Source of the DNA: an uncultured Slackia sp.
GTDB taxonomy: Bacteria; Actinomycetota; Coriobacteriia; Coriobacteriales; Eggerthellaceae
Assembly: GCA_900555495.1 (NCBI GenBank)
Contig: USLD01000084.1
Location: 1-6,140 of the forward strand
DNA: 6,140 nucleotides
Direction of reading: 5' to 3'
The notes beneath the pieces were generated by a model. That model saw only the letters and a list, made by a program, of their open reading frames with translations, did no database searches and was not told the origin of the DNA. Below, piece by piece: positions 1 through 5,145 of the stretch. Made by a program: the position numbers and the translations under genes. Within the stretch, counting starts at the first letter, position 1. Each line of letters begins with the position of its first letter.

Positions 1-23
1 GTAAAACGCATTTCGTTCGAAAG

Positions 24-39
24 GCGCGGCTAACCGCGC
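24..39 (-). terminator. possible hairpin overlapping the phosphoesterase stop codon
   Basis: Read on the minus strand, GCGCGG and CCGCGC form a perfect 6-bp stem closing a 4-nt loop (TTAG) that contains the TAG stop. It is followed by CTTTCG, a poor U-tract. It could be a weak intrinsic terminator, but only 23 bases of downstream sequence are in the window, and GC-rich coding ends often give such short stems by chance. Confidence 0.3.
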
Positions 40-533
40 ACCAGCTCGACCAGGCGCGCGTCTTGCACCGCGCCGTCTGCGATCGAGACCTTCGCCACGC
101 TCGGCGCCGAACCGCCGCGGGGACGCGACACCGAGCCGGGACACACCAGAAGGCTCGCAGGCGATGCGGCCTTCCCTTTCAGAATACGCGGCACGTGCGT
201 ATGCCCGTGCACGGCCACTTGAGGAATCGGATCGCCCGGCTGCAACGCCGACGTGCACCCGTGCAGCGCGCGTTGCAAGTCGTCGGGCGTATGCGCCACC
301 AGAAAACGCACGCCTCCGATGACGGGCGTGGCGAACCGGTCGACCGACCGGCCGTATTCGCGACAGTCGTTATTGCCCAGGACCGCCGCCACCGGAGCAA
401 GCGTTTCGAGCTCGGCCAAGATATCGGGGCCGCAAATATCGCCCGCATGCACGATGAAATCGCAATCGGCCAGCTCGGCGAAAGCGGCCGAAGGAAGCAC
501 GCCGTGCGTATCGGACAAGATGCCCACGAGCAT
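30..533 (-). CDS. YfcE/MJ0936-type metallophosphoesterase
   Basis: This is a 167-residue cytoplasmic phosphodiesterase of the calcineurin-like superfamily. Members of the YfcE/MJ0936 branch hydrolyse small phosphodiesters in vitro with a two-metal centre; the physiological substrate is usually unknown. Visible metal-site motifs are SDTHG (D8, H10), AGD (D32), GNND (N54), the histidine of VAHTPD (H81), and VHGHTH (H109, H111, H113), followed by the typical late loop CPGSVSRPRG (131-140). The family often has HG at the H81 position, so HTPDD is slightly unusual. The ATG at 533 is chosen because an AGGAGG lies 7 nt upstream and the SDTHG strand begins right after it; a longer frame upstream runs inside the preceding gene. 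It starts 2 nt after the stop of the LOTUS-DUF3825 gene, so the two are probably cotranscribed and translationally coupled. Family assignment is secure; substrate is not predictable. Confidence 0.93.
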   Translation of the reverse strand: MLVGILSDTHGVLPSAAFAELADCDFIVHAGDICGPDILAELETLAPVAAVLGNNDCREYGRSVDRFATPVIGGVRFLVAHTPDDLQRALHGCTSALQPGDPIPQVAVHGHTHVPRILKGKAASPASLLVCPGSVSRPRGGSAPSVAKVSIADGAVQDARLVELVRG

Positions 534-535
534 GG

Positions 536-2500
536 CTATTCCTCCTCGTCTTCCTCGTCGGATGCATCGATGATGGACGCAGGCGACAGCCAATCGATAT
601 ACGGACGGCACAGCAAGCGCGCGTCCCGATAGGCCTGCGCCATGGTGACGATGGTCTGTCCCTGGTAGTTGCCCGATTTCTGCAGCTCCACCACAAGCGC
701 CACGTCAGGAGCGGGAGAATCGGTCAGAATCAACGGCAGCAGCAGGTTCATGCTGTTCGTGCGCGGATAATACGCGGGAACGGCGGTCTTGTAATTCCAG
801 CGCACCTGGCGCTTGGCCACGTCGATCGCCGCATTGATGCTCGTGCTCAGGCGATTGAACAGACGAGTATCGCTCTCGATCACGGCGCGCAGCCTCTCGA
901 ATCGCTCGCCGCGCGCGCCATCGGAAAGCTCCTCGATGCCGGCCAGGATGCCCAGGCACTCCTGAGACGATGCCAACTCGTCGCGCAGGAAGTTCACCGG
1001 CAACCTGTGCACGTTGTCGACCACGATATGATGCACGTCGCACACCACCTCGCGATCGAGGTCGAACAGCAGGTCCTCTTTGCGCTCGAGATAGCTGGCA
1101 GGCTGCGGCAACGGATTGAGCTCGCGTACCAGGCGCTTGCCAAGCCTGCCCGTACCCGCCGTGCAGAAGCCCGAGAACGACCACGGATAGCGCGCCTCTT
1201 CAGGCTTCTCGGAATCGGACGGCTCGAAGCACGCATAGATATCCTCGTAATGCTTGTCCACCAGACCCGTGTTGAAGACGGCGAAATCCTCGTCGGAAGA
1301 AAAGCCTACCTTGTCCTCGAGCGTCAGACGATAGAAAGTGTAGCGAATATAGTTGTGCAGGATGTCGAACTTGCGCGTATTGGCGTCGAGTCCGGCGCCG
1401 CTGAAGTCCCACGGCTCATCGAGGGCCAAGTCGGCCAACGTTGCCAGGAATTCCTGCCACGTTCCCAGATAGCCGAAACGCTCGAGCGCCTTGCCGGGAA
1501 TGACGCGGCGGGTACGGCGGGCGTCGGGACGAGTCGGAGCGCTGGATTGGGCCTGCGCCGCTCTGCTTGTCGACGCGGCCTTCGAAGAACGACGACGCGA
1601 CGAAGACTGCGCGGCATCTTGCTTCTTGTCGTCCTTTTCCTCAGAAGATGCGGACGCCTTGCGGTCGGACTCGGCCGCCTTGGCGGCGGAAGCCTTTTTC
1701 ACCTGGTCGGAGGCGTTTGCCTTCGCGCCCTGCGAAGCATCGTCGGCCGCCGCATTCTGCGCCGCTTCCGCCTGGTCATGATTGCTACAACCGCGCCCCG
1801 GCCTCGGCGCGCTGCCCGTCTGAGCGGAACGACGTACCGAGGTCTTGCCCGATTTCTGCTCCTCCGCTTTCTCGAGCTGCTCGTCTTTCTCCTGGTCGTT
1901 ATTAGTATCTATTTGATTGTTAGTAATATTTTTATCTTTATCTTTCTTATTCTCGTCTGCTTTATTTTTCTTTTCTAATTTCTTTTCAGCGTTAACAGCT
2001 TCTTTTATATCGACTTTCTTCGATTCGTTATCGTTACTATTTGAACTGTTGGTATCTTTTTGATTGTTAGATTTCTTTTTATCTACTTGAGTATTTTGCT
2101 GCGCCTTATCCTTTTTGGAAACTTCATTCGTAGAACGAGAAGCGTCATCGGAAGAAACCTGACGCACGGGCTCTTCGCCCTCTTCGCTCTCGGCAGATAC
2201 GGATTCATCGACGACGGACGCGTCATTCTCGTATTCCTCGAACTCATGCAGGCAGAACATCGACTGCGACACGCCGCCGATTTCCTTGGTGGACAGGCTT
2301 ACGAAATCGGACATCTCTTCGAGCATAGGCTTCAGCTTCAAAAAGCCGTAGTCCTCTCGGTTGATGCCCTCGCGCACGAAGCACCAACCCAAGCTTGCCA
2401 GCGGATAGTCTTCGTCGAAATCGAACTTCTTCTTCAGCGCACGGTAGATGAACCGACGGTCGTCGTCGGACATGTGCGGTTTGGCGGATTTGCGGGCCAT
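536..2500 (-). CDS. LOTUS/OST-HTH-like – disordered linker – DUF3825-like protein
   Basis: This is a 654-residue protein of unknown function with three regions. Residues about 13-70 resemble a LOTUS/OST-HTH domain: a charged first helix, then PLASLGWCF and the hallmark EDYGFLKLKPMLEEM with conserved DYGF (50-53). Such domains bind RNA. Residues about 90-330 are low-complexity and presumably disordered: acidic/Ser-rich to about 125, Asn/Lys/Asp/Gln-rich at 128-216, then Ala/Ser/Lys with Arg clusters. Residues about 345-640 look like DUF3825, with FLATLADLALDEPWDF, ILHNYIRYTFYRL, the FNTGL signature (409-413), HHIVVDN, LLLPLIL and a closing WL. No catalytic residues are recognised. The tail is acidic (648-654). 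The ATG at 2500 is preferred because AGGAGG lies 4 nt upstream; the in-frame ATG at 2557 has none. It follows the rlmH terminator and is probably cotranscribed with the phosphoesterase. Domain calls are from pattern recognition; an RNA-related role is inferred from LOTUS. Confidence 0.85.
   Translation of the reverse strand: MARKSAKPHMSDDDRRFIYRALKKKFDFDEDYPLASLGWCFVREGINREDYGFLKLKPMLEEMSDFVSLSTKEIGGVSQSMFCLHEFEEYENDASVVDESVSAESEEGEEPVRQVSSDDASRSTNEVSKKDKAQQNTQVDKKKSNNQKDTNSSNSNDNESKKVDIKEAVNAEKKLEKKNKADENKKDKDKNITNNQIDTNNDQEKDEQLEKAEEQKSGKTSVRRSAQTGSAPRPGRGCSNHDQAEAAQNAAADDASQGAKANASDQVKKASAAKAAESDRKASASSEEKDDKKQDAAQSSSRRRSSKAASTSRAAQAQSSAPTRPDARRTRRVIPGKALERFGYLGTWQEFLATLADLALDEPWDFSGAGLDANTRKFDILHNYIRYTFYRLTLEDKVGFSSDEDFAVFNTGLVDKHYEDIYACFEPSDSEKPEEARYPWSFSGFCTAGTGRLGKRLVRELNPLPQPASYLERKEDLLFDLDREVVCDVHHIVVDNVHRLPVNFLRDELASSQECLGILAGIEELSDGARGERFERLRAVIESDTRLFNRLSTSINAAIDVAKRQVRWNYKTAVPAYYPRTNSMNLLLPLILTDSPAPDVALVVELQKSGNYQGQTIVTMAQAYRDARLLCRPYIDWLSPASIIDASDEEDEEE
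541..546 (-). promoter_or_regulatory. Shine-Dalgarno of the phosphoesterase gene, inside the upstream gene
   Basis: A perfect AGGAGG, read on the minus strand, sits 7 nt before the ATG at 533. It is formed by the last Glu codons of the upstream protein's acidic tail (DEEDEEE), just before its TAG stop. The site decides the start of the phosphoesterase and implies coupling with translation of the upstream gene. Confidence 0.85.
1905..1923 (-). repeat. 19-nt in-frame direct repeat, copy 2
   Basis: It matches 2052-2070 at 18 of 19 positions; the only mismatch is the seventh base on the plus strand. It encodes the end of the first Thr codon through most of the second in TNNQIDT (residues 193-199). 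The copies are 147 nt (49 codons) apart and in the same frame. Confidence 0.8.
2052..2070 (-). repeat. 19-nt in-frame direct repeat, copy 1
   Basis: This is the partner of 1905-1923, encoding most of SNNQKDT (residues 144-150). Conservation at nucleotide level, with identical codons for Asn-Asn-Gln, points to internal duplication within the AT-rich linker rather than convergence on a low-complexity peptide. Confidence 0.8.
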
Positions 2501-2504
2501 GCGG

Positions 2505-2510
2505 CCTCCT
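2505..2510 (-). promoter_or_regulatory. Shine-Dalgarno deciding the LOTUS-DUF3825 start
   Basis: AGGAGG on the minus strand lies 4 nt before the ATG at 2500. The upstream in-frame ATG codons at 2557 and 2662 lack such a site, so MARKSAKPH is taken as the N-terminus. Confidence 0.8.
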
Positions 2511-2525
2511 ATCGTATGGAATGAA

Positions 2526-2546
2526 CGGCGAGGCGTTCGCTCGCCG
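2526..2546 (-). other. leader hairpin upstream of the LOTUS-DUF3825 start
   Basis: A perfect 7-bp inverted repeat (CGGCGAG / CTCGCCG) with a 7-nt loop lies between the possible -10 and the ribosome binding site. It could be part of the 5' untranslated leader. There is no U-tract, so it is not a terminator. No riboswitch class is recognised, and chance in GC-rich DNA is possible. Confidence 0.4.
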
Positions 2547-2563
2547 GAATCTGACATGCGGCC

Positions 2564-2569
2564 ATCATA
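2564..2569 (-). promoter_or_regulatory. possible -10 box for the LOTUS-DUF3825/phosphoesterase unit
   Basis: TATGAT on the minus strand differs by one base from TATAAT and lies 64 nt upstream of the ATG. A promoter is expected here because the rlmH terminator is just upstream. No convincing -35 is seen at 16-18 nt spacing and there is no extended TGn, so this is weak. Confidence 0.25.
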
Positions 2570-2638
2570 CGGAAAACGCGCGGCCCCATTCGCCGCTGCA
2601 TCGAAAAAGCGGAGAGCCGCGGCGCGCCTGCAACGAAC

Positions 2639-2670
2639 AAGGCGCCGCGCATGGGAATGCACGGCGCCTT
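2639..2670 (-). terminator. intrinsic terminator after rlmH
   Basis: Read on the minus strand, a 12-bp stem (AAGGCGCCGTGC with GCGCGGCGCCTT, one G·U pair) closes an 8-nt loop. It begins 25 nt after the rlmH stop and is followed by GTTCGTTG, a modest U-tract. It separates the rlmB-rlmH unit from the LOTUS-DUF3825 unit. Confidence 0.7.
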
Positions 2671-2695
2671 GCCAGAAGGTCTTCGTCGAGCGCGG

Positions 2696-3166
2696 CTATT
2701 TGTGATAAGGCTCGCCGCGGCTGATTTTGAACGCGCGATAGATCTGCTCGAGCAGCACGACGCGCGCGAGGTTATGCGGAAGCGTGATCTTGCCGAACGA
2801 AAGGCATTCGTCGGCGAAATCGTGCACGCTGCGGCTCACGCCGCCCGATCCGCCCACCACGAAGGTAATGTCGCTTATACCCGAAAGCATCAGCGCATCC
2901 ATACGTGCGGCGATCCCCTCGCTGGAAAGCTGCTTGCCGCCCACATCGAGCAGGATGACATGCGAATGTTCGGGCAACGCCTCGAGGATGCCCTTGCCTT
3001 CGGTTTTGCGCGCGCCCTCTTCGCCGCCGCATTTAGCAGGGTCGCGATCGGGAATCTCCTCGATGGTCACCTTGGCGTACGCCTTCAAGCGCTTCATATA
3101 CTCGGCGCATGCCTCGACCCAGAATTTCTCTTTCAGCTTGCCGACGGCGATTACGTGGATTTTCAC
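2696..3166 (-). CDS. rlmH: 23S rRNA (pseudouridine-1915-N3)-methyltransferase RlmH
   Basis: RlmH is a SPOUT-family methyltransferase that uses S-adenosylmethionine to methylate N3 of pseudouridine 1915 in helix 69 of 23S rRNA on assembled 70S ribosomes. The 156-residue length is normal for the family. Hallmarks seen are MKIHVIAVGKLKE at the N-terminus, LLDVGGKQLSSE (72-83), the knot motif FVVGGSGG (102-109), LPHNLARVVLLEQIYRAFKI (129-148), and the near-invariant C-terminal GEPYHK. The start is a GTG: an AGGAG lies 10 nt upstream, and the protein then begins exactly as family members do. The nearby ATG just after the SD is in another frame. It is the last gene of its unit, 36 nt after the flavin-barrel gene, and is followed by a terminator. 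Confidence 0.97.
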   Translation of the reverse strand: MKIHVIAVGKLKEKFWVEACAEYMKRLKAYAKVTIEEIPDRDPAKCGGEEGARKTEGKGILEALPEHSHVILLDVGGKQLSSEGIAARMDALMLSGISDITFVVGGSGGVSRSVHDFADECLSFGKITLPHNLARVVLLEQIYRAFKISRGEPYHK

Positions 3167-3202
3167 GACCCGGCATCTCCTTTCGTATTCGTGCGCACGA
3201 TT

Positions 3203-3613
3203 CTATCCGATAGGCATGCGCTCCACAACGAGGAACGCCATGGTATAGGGCGTCACACGCGGCCAGGCGCTCAACGCCTCGTCGCGGCGAGGGTCGCCCT
3301 CGCGCAGAAACTCCAGACGCAGACGGGCGCCGCGATAGCGCTCGGCCTTCGAGGCGGCCTGGGCGTCTACTTCCTCGTAGACGAGCACGCATCCGCCCGT
3401 GCGCTCGATATTCTCACGCGTCCGATTGGGCGCGAGCGTCATGACCACATGATCGTCATCGGCCATCATGGGAACGAACACGGCGGCATTAGGTGTGCCG
3501 TCCTCGTTCACCGTGGCCACCACGGCGGCACCCGCCACGGCTGCCATCGAATCGGCAAGGTCTTTGCCCTCGAGCGTGGTGAACTTATCCGTTGCGGCAT
3601 AACGCTGAGACAT
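3203..3613 (-). CDS. pyridoxamine 5'-phosphate oxidase-family protein (FMN split barrel)
   Basis: This 136-residue protein resembles the small single-domain members of the pyridoxamine-phosphate-oxidase/FMN-binding split-barrel family. Seen are an opening helix (LADSMAAVAG, 19-28), the first barrel strands VVATVNEDGTPNAAVFVPM (31-49), then the typical NRTRENIERTGGCVLVYEE (63-81), and later strands ARLRLEFL (96-103) and YTMAFLVVERM (123-133). It is much shorter than biosynthetic PdxH (about 218 residues in E. coli), so vitamin B6 synthesis is unlikely; small relatives bind FMN, F420 or heme. The cofactor cannot be decided here. The ATG at 3613 has AAGGAAGG upstream. It sits 14 nt after the Rae1-like gene and 36 nt before rlmH, so it is probably cotranscribed with RNA-modification genes. 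Its link to them is unexplained. Confidence 0.85.
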   Translation of the reverse strand: MSQRYAATDKFTTLEGKDLADSMAAVAGAAVVATVNEDGTPNAAVFVPMMADDDHVVMTLAPNRTRENIERTGGCVLVYEEVDAQAASKAERYRGARLRLEFLREGDPRRDEALSAWPRVTPYTMAFLVVERMPIG

Positions 3614-3627
3614 GGCTGCCTTCCTTC

Positions 3628-4176
3628 CTACAAAGCATCGCGCAGGGCGGCGAGCTTCGCTTGGACCGACGGGTCGAGCCGCTCGCCGACCGTGTTCTTC
3701 ACGGCAACGCGAGGATGCTCGTCCAGATCGTATTCATGATGGTTCACTTCGACGGCATGGCTGAAACCGTTCGCGCTCATGCGGTCGACGCCGAAACCGA
3801 ACACGGTGTTTTGGATGGTGGCGTCGCTGGTCACCACCATGGTCTCGATGCCGCGTTCGCGGGCATCGCGGCTCAGCTTCTCGATCACCTTGTCGGCAGA
3901 ATCGCCCGCGCGCGAGAACATGATCCTCACGCCGCCGATCTTCTCGCAGGAGCCGTCGGAGAATTCGTTGCGGGCGCCGTCGAATACGATAACCGCCTCG
4001 CAATCGCGGCCGGCATAGGCCACAACGTCGTTGATCAACGCCTCGCGCGCACGATTGAACGCATCGTCGGCGTAGTCGGGATTCGGTCCCGTATCGCGCA
4101 GATGGCGGTAACGCGAGCCGCTGCGCAGCACGTTGTAGCCGTCGACGATCAGCAGTTTCCTTCTCTGTTTTGCCAT
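3628..4176 (-). CDS. rae1: YacP/Rae1-type NYN-domain ribonuclease
   Basis: This 182-residue protein is of the YacP family (PIN-like NYN fold). The Bacillus subtilis member Rae1 is a ribosome-associated endoribonuclease that cuts mRNA in the A site during translation. Visible motifs are LLIVDGYNVL (8-17; D12 and N15), VIVFDG (62-67; D66), FSRAGDSADKVIEKL (87-101; acidic D92 and D95), and VVTSDATIQNTVFGFG (114-129; D118), matching the acidic metal-binding positions of NYN nucleases. The C-terminal part, AVKNTVGERLDPSVQAKLAALR, is also typical. In B. subtilis the gene follows rlmB in the cysS cluster, and the same order is kept here. The ribosome binding site is modest (AGG, 7 nt before the ATG) and lies within a duplicated 9-mer. 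Family is secure; A-site cleavage is inferred by homology. Confidence 0.92.
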   Translation of the reverse strand: MAKQRRKLLIVDGYNVLRSGSRYRHLRDTGPNPDYADDAFNRAREALINDVVAYAGRDCEAVIVFDGARNEFSDGSCEKIGGVRIMFSRAGDSADKVIEKLSRDARERGIETMVVTSDATIQNTVFGFGVDRMSANGFSHAVEVNHHEYDLDEHPRVAVKNTVGERLDPSVQAKLAALRDAL

Positions 4177-4180
4177 TTAT

Positions 4181-4207
4181 ATACCTGGTTTCTTTTGGAT
4201 ACCTGGT
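4181..4207. repeat. duplicated 9-mer between rlmB and the Rae1-like gene
   Basis: ATACCTGGT (plus strand) occurs at 4181-4189 and 4199-4207, 18 nt apart, filling most of the AT-rich 35-nt gap. The second copy extends to ATACCTGGTAT (4199-4209), a palindrome around its central base. On the minus strand the copy nearest the start supplies the AGG of the ribosome binding site. Confidence 0.7.
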
Positions 4208-4211
4208 ATTT

Positions 4212-4973
4212 TTACGCCTGTGCCTTCACGTGGCACTGACGCATCCATTCGTACATGACGGCGGTCGCGGCCTGGGCCACATTGAGCGAGCCGACCTTGC
4301 CTTCCTGAGGAAGCTTGGTCAAGAAGTCGCAGCTTTCCTGCGTCAGGCGCGACAGGCCCTCGCCTTCGTTGCCCATGACCAGAACGATCTTGCCATGCAG
4401 CGGCGCCTCCCATACCGTATAGTGCGCCTGCTCGCTGGCGCCCGCGACCCAAAAGCCCGCCTCTTTGAGCTTCTCGAGCGTGGAGGCGATGTTGGGAACC
4501 TGGGCGCACGGGATGTGGTTGATGGCGCCGGCGGAGCTCTTGTACGTAGCGGCCGTCACGTGCGCGCTGCGCTTGTTGGGAATGATCAGGCCCGATGCGC
4601 CGACGATTTCGGCGGAGCGCGCGATGGCGCCCAGATTTCCGGCGTCGGTGATGTGGTCGAGCACCACGACGAGCGCGTTTCCGTCATGCTCTTCGGCATG
4701 CTGCTCGGCGGCGCGCAGGATGTCCTTGAAACCCGCGTAGCGATACGGACGGGCCTCGGCCATGATGCCCTGGTGGCTTCCGCGCGCGCTCAGCTCGTCG
4801 AGCTTGCGGCGCGTCACCGTTTTCACGGGCACGTCGAACTGACGGGCCTTGCGCAGGATGTCTTTGACCTGGCCGTCCTGCTGCAGGTTATCGGCCATCA
4901 GCACGCACTTGACGGGCATCTGGGCGCGCAGCGCCTCGATGACCGGGCGTTTTCCCTCGATGTAGTCTGCCAT
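4212..4973 (-). CDS. rlmB: 23S rRNA (guanosine-2'-O)-methyltransferase RlmB / TrmH family
   Basis: This 253-residue SPOUT methyltransferase transfers a methyl group from S-adenosylmethionine to a ribose 2'-OH; E. coli RlmB acts on G2251 of the 23S P-loop. Residues about 3-75 form the L30e-like substrate-binding domain (YIEGKRPVIEAL; SHQGIMAEA). The knotted catalytic domain shows all three motifs: motif 1 LDHITDAGNLGAIARSAEIVGA (105-126; N113, R119), motif 2 VLVMGNEGEGLSRL (197-210), and motif 3 GSLNVAQAATAVMYEW (228-243). Length matches the family. The ATG at 4973 has AAGGA 5 nt upstream. It is the first gene after the cysS terminator, probably with its own promoter, and leads the unit that includes the Rae1-like and rlmH genes. 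Target base G2251-equivalent is inferred; other TrmH-family specificities remain possible. Confidence 0.94.
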   Translation of the reverse strand: MADYIEGKRPVIEALRAQMPVKCVLMADNLQQDGQVKDILRKARQFDVPVKTVTRRKLDELSARGSHQGIMAEARPYRYAGFKDILRAAEQHAEEHDGNALVVVLDHITDAGNLGAIARSAEIVGASGLIIPNKRSAHVTAATYKSSAGAINHIPCAQVPNIASTLEKLKEAGFWVAGASEQAHYTVWEAPLHGKIVLVMGNEGEGLSRLTQESCDFLTKLPQEGKVGSLNVAQAATAVMYEWMRQCHVKAQA

Positions 4974-5024
4974 GATGTTCCTTATCGTTCAGAGCGGCGC
5001 GGCCTGACGCCTTGCATATCCTTC

Positions 5025-5041
5025 GCGCCGCGTTTCGGCGC
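5025..5041 (-). other. leader hairpin upstream of rlmB
   Basis: A perfect 6-bp stem (GCGCCG / CGGCGC) with a 5-nt loop lies in the predicted rlmB leader. It has no U-tract on the downstream side, so it is not a terminator. It may be a chance stem in GC-rich DNA. Confidence 0.35.
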
Positions 5042-5043
5042 CT

Positions 5044-5056
5044 GCTCGTAACGAGC
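5044..5056. promoter_or_regulatory. palindrome over the predicted rlmB transcription start (possible operator)
   Basis: GCTCGTAACGAGC is a palindrome around its central base. It starts 1 nt downstream of the predicted -10 and would cover the transcription start, a classic operator position. The regulator is unknown and only one copy is seen. Confidence 0.35.
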
Positions 5057-5057
5057 G

Positions 5058-5066
5058 ATTATCGCA
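5058..5066 (-). promoter_or_regulatory. extended -10 promoter element for the rlmB unit
   Basis: TGCGATAAT on the minus strand gives a TGn extension plus a -10 with one mismatch to TATAAT. It lies downstream of the cysS terminator and about 85 nt before the rlmB start, where a promoter is needed. No good -35 is seen, which extended -10 promoters tolerate. Confidence 0.45.
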
Positions 5067-5079
5067 CGCCGTCATGAAG

Positions 5080-5106
5080 AAAGGGTCCGCGCGATGCGAA
5101 CCCTTT
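5080..5106 (-). terminator. intrinsic terminator after cysS
   Basis: On the minus strand an 11-bp stem (AAAGGGTTCGC with GCGGACCCTTT, one G·U pair) closes a 5-nt loop and runs into TTTCTTC. It starts 39 nt after the cysS stop and lacks any competing gene, so it should end the cysS transcript. Confidence 0.78.
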
Positions 5107-5145
5107 CAAGAAACCATGTCGGACGAAAGCCCTGCGAAGGCGAGC

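Larger units (their letters stand above)
1896..2125. other. AT-rich island inside the LOTUS-DUF3825 coding sequence
   Basis: Bases 1901-2100 contain 52 G+C by hand count (26%), against 40 of 60 in the sample 1141-1200. The reading frame stays open. The shift is partly amino-acid driven (Asn, Lys, Asp, Gln) but also synonymous: ACT, GTA, TCT, CAA, AAT and GAT are used where the rest of the gene favours G/C endings. The edge near 1895 is abrupt; the edge near 2125 is softer. No run of one base exceeds five here, so simple homopolymer slippage is not suggested. Confidence 0.85.

Noticed and set aside
11..22. Palindrome TTTCGTTCGAAA after the phosphoesterase gene
   Set aside because: Only a 5-bp AT/GC stem with a 2-base centre at the very edge of the window; too little context to call a terminator or site.
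1007..1978. 323-residue plus-strand frame ending in a hydrophobic, membrane-like segment
   Set aside because: The hydrophobic tail is simply the complement of Lys/Asn codons in the AT-rich island (T-rich plus strand reads as Phe/Leu/Ile). No independent ribosome binding site or motif.
1890..2130. Phase-variable homopolymer tract in the AT-rich island
   Set aside because: No run of a single base longer than five was found, too short for typical slippage switching.
2501..2662. N-terminal extension of the LOTUS-DUF3825 protein to the ATG at 2662
   Set aside because: The extension would start inside the rlmH terminator and lacks a ribosome binding site, whereas the ATG at 2500 has AGGAGG 4 nt upstream.
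2651..3739. 362-residue open frame on the plus strand
   Set aside because: It runs antisense across rlmH, the flavin-barrel gene and part of the nuclease gene, all of which have clear family motifs. GC-rich codon bias keeps the opposite frame open; no family motif is seen in it.
4170..5051. 293-residue open frame on the plus strand
   Set aside because: Antisense shadow of rlmB with no recognisable domain.
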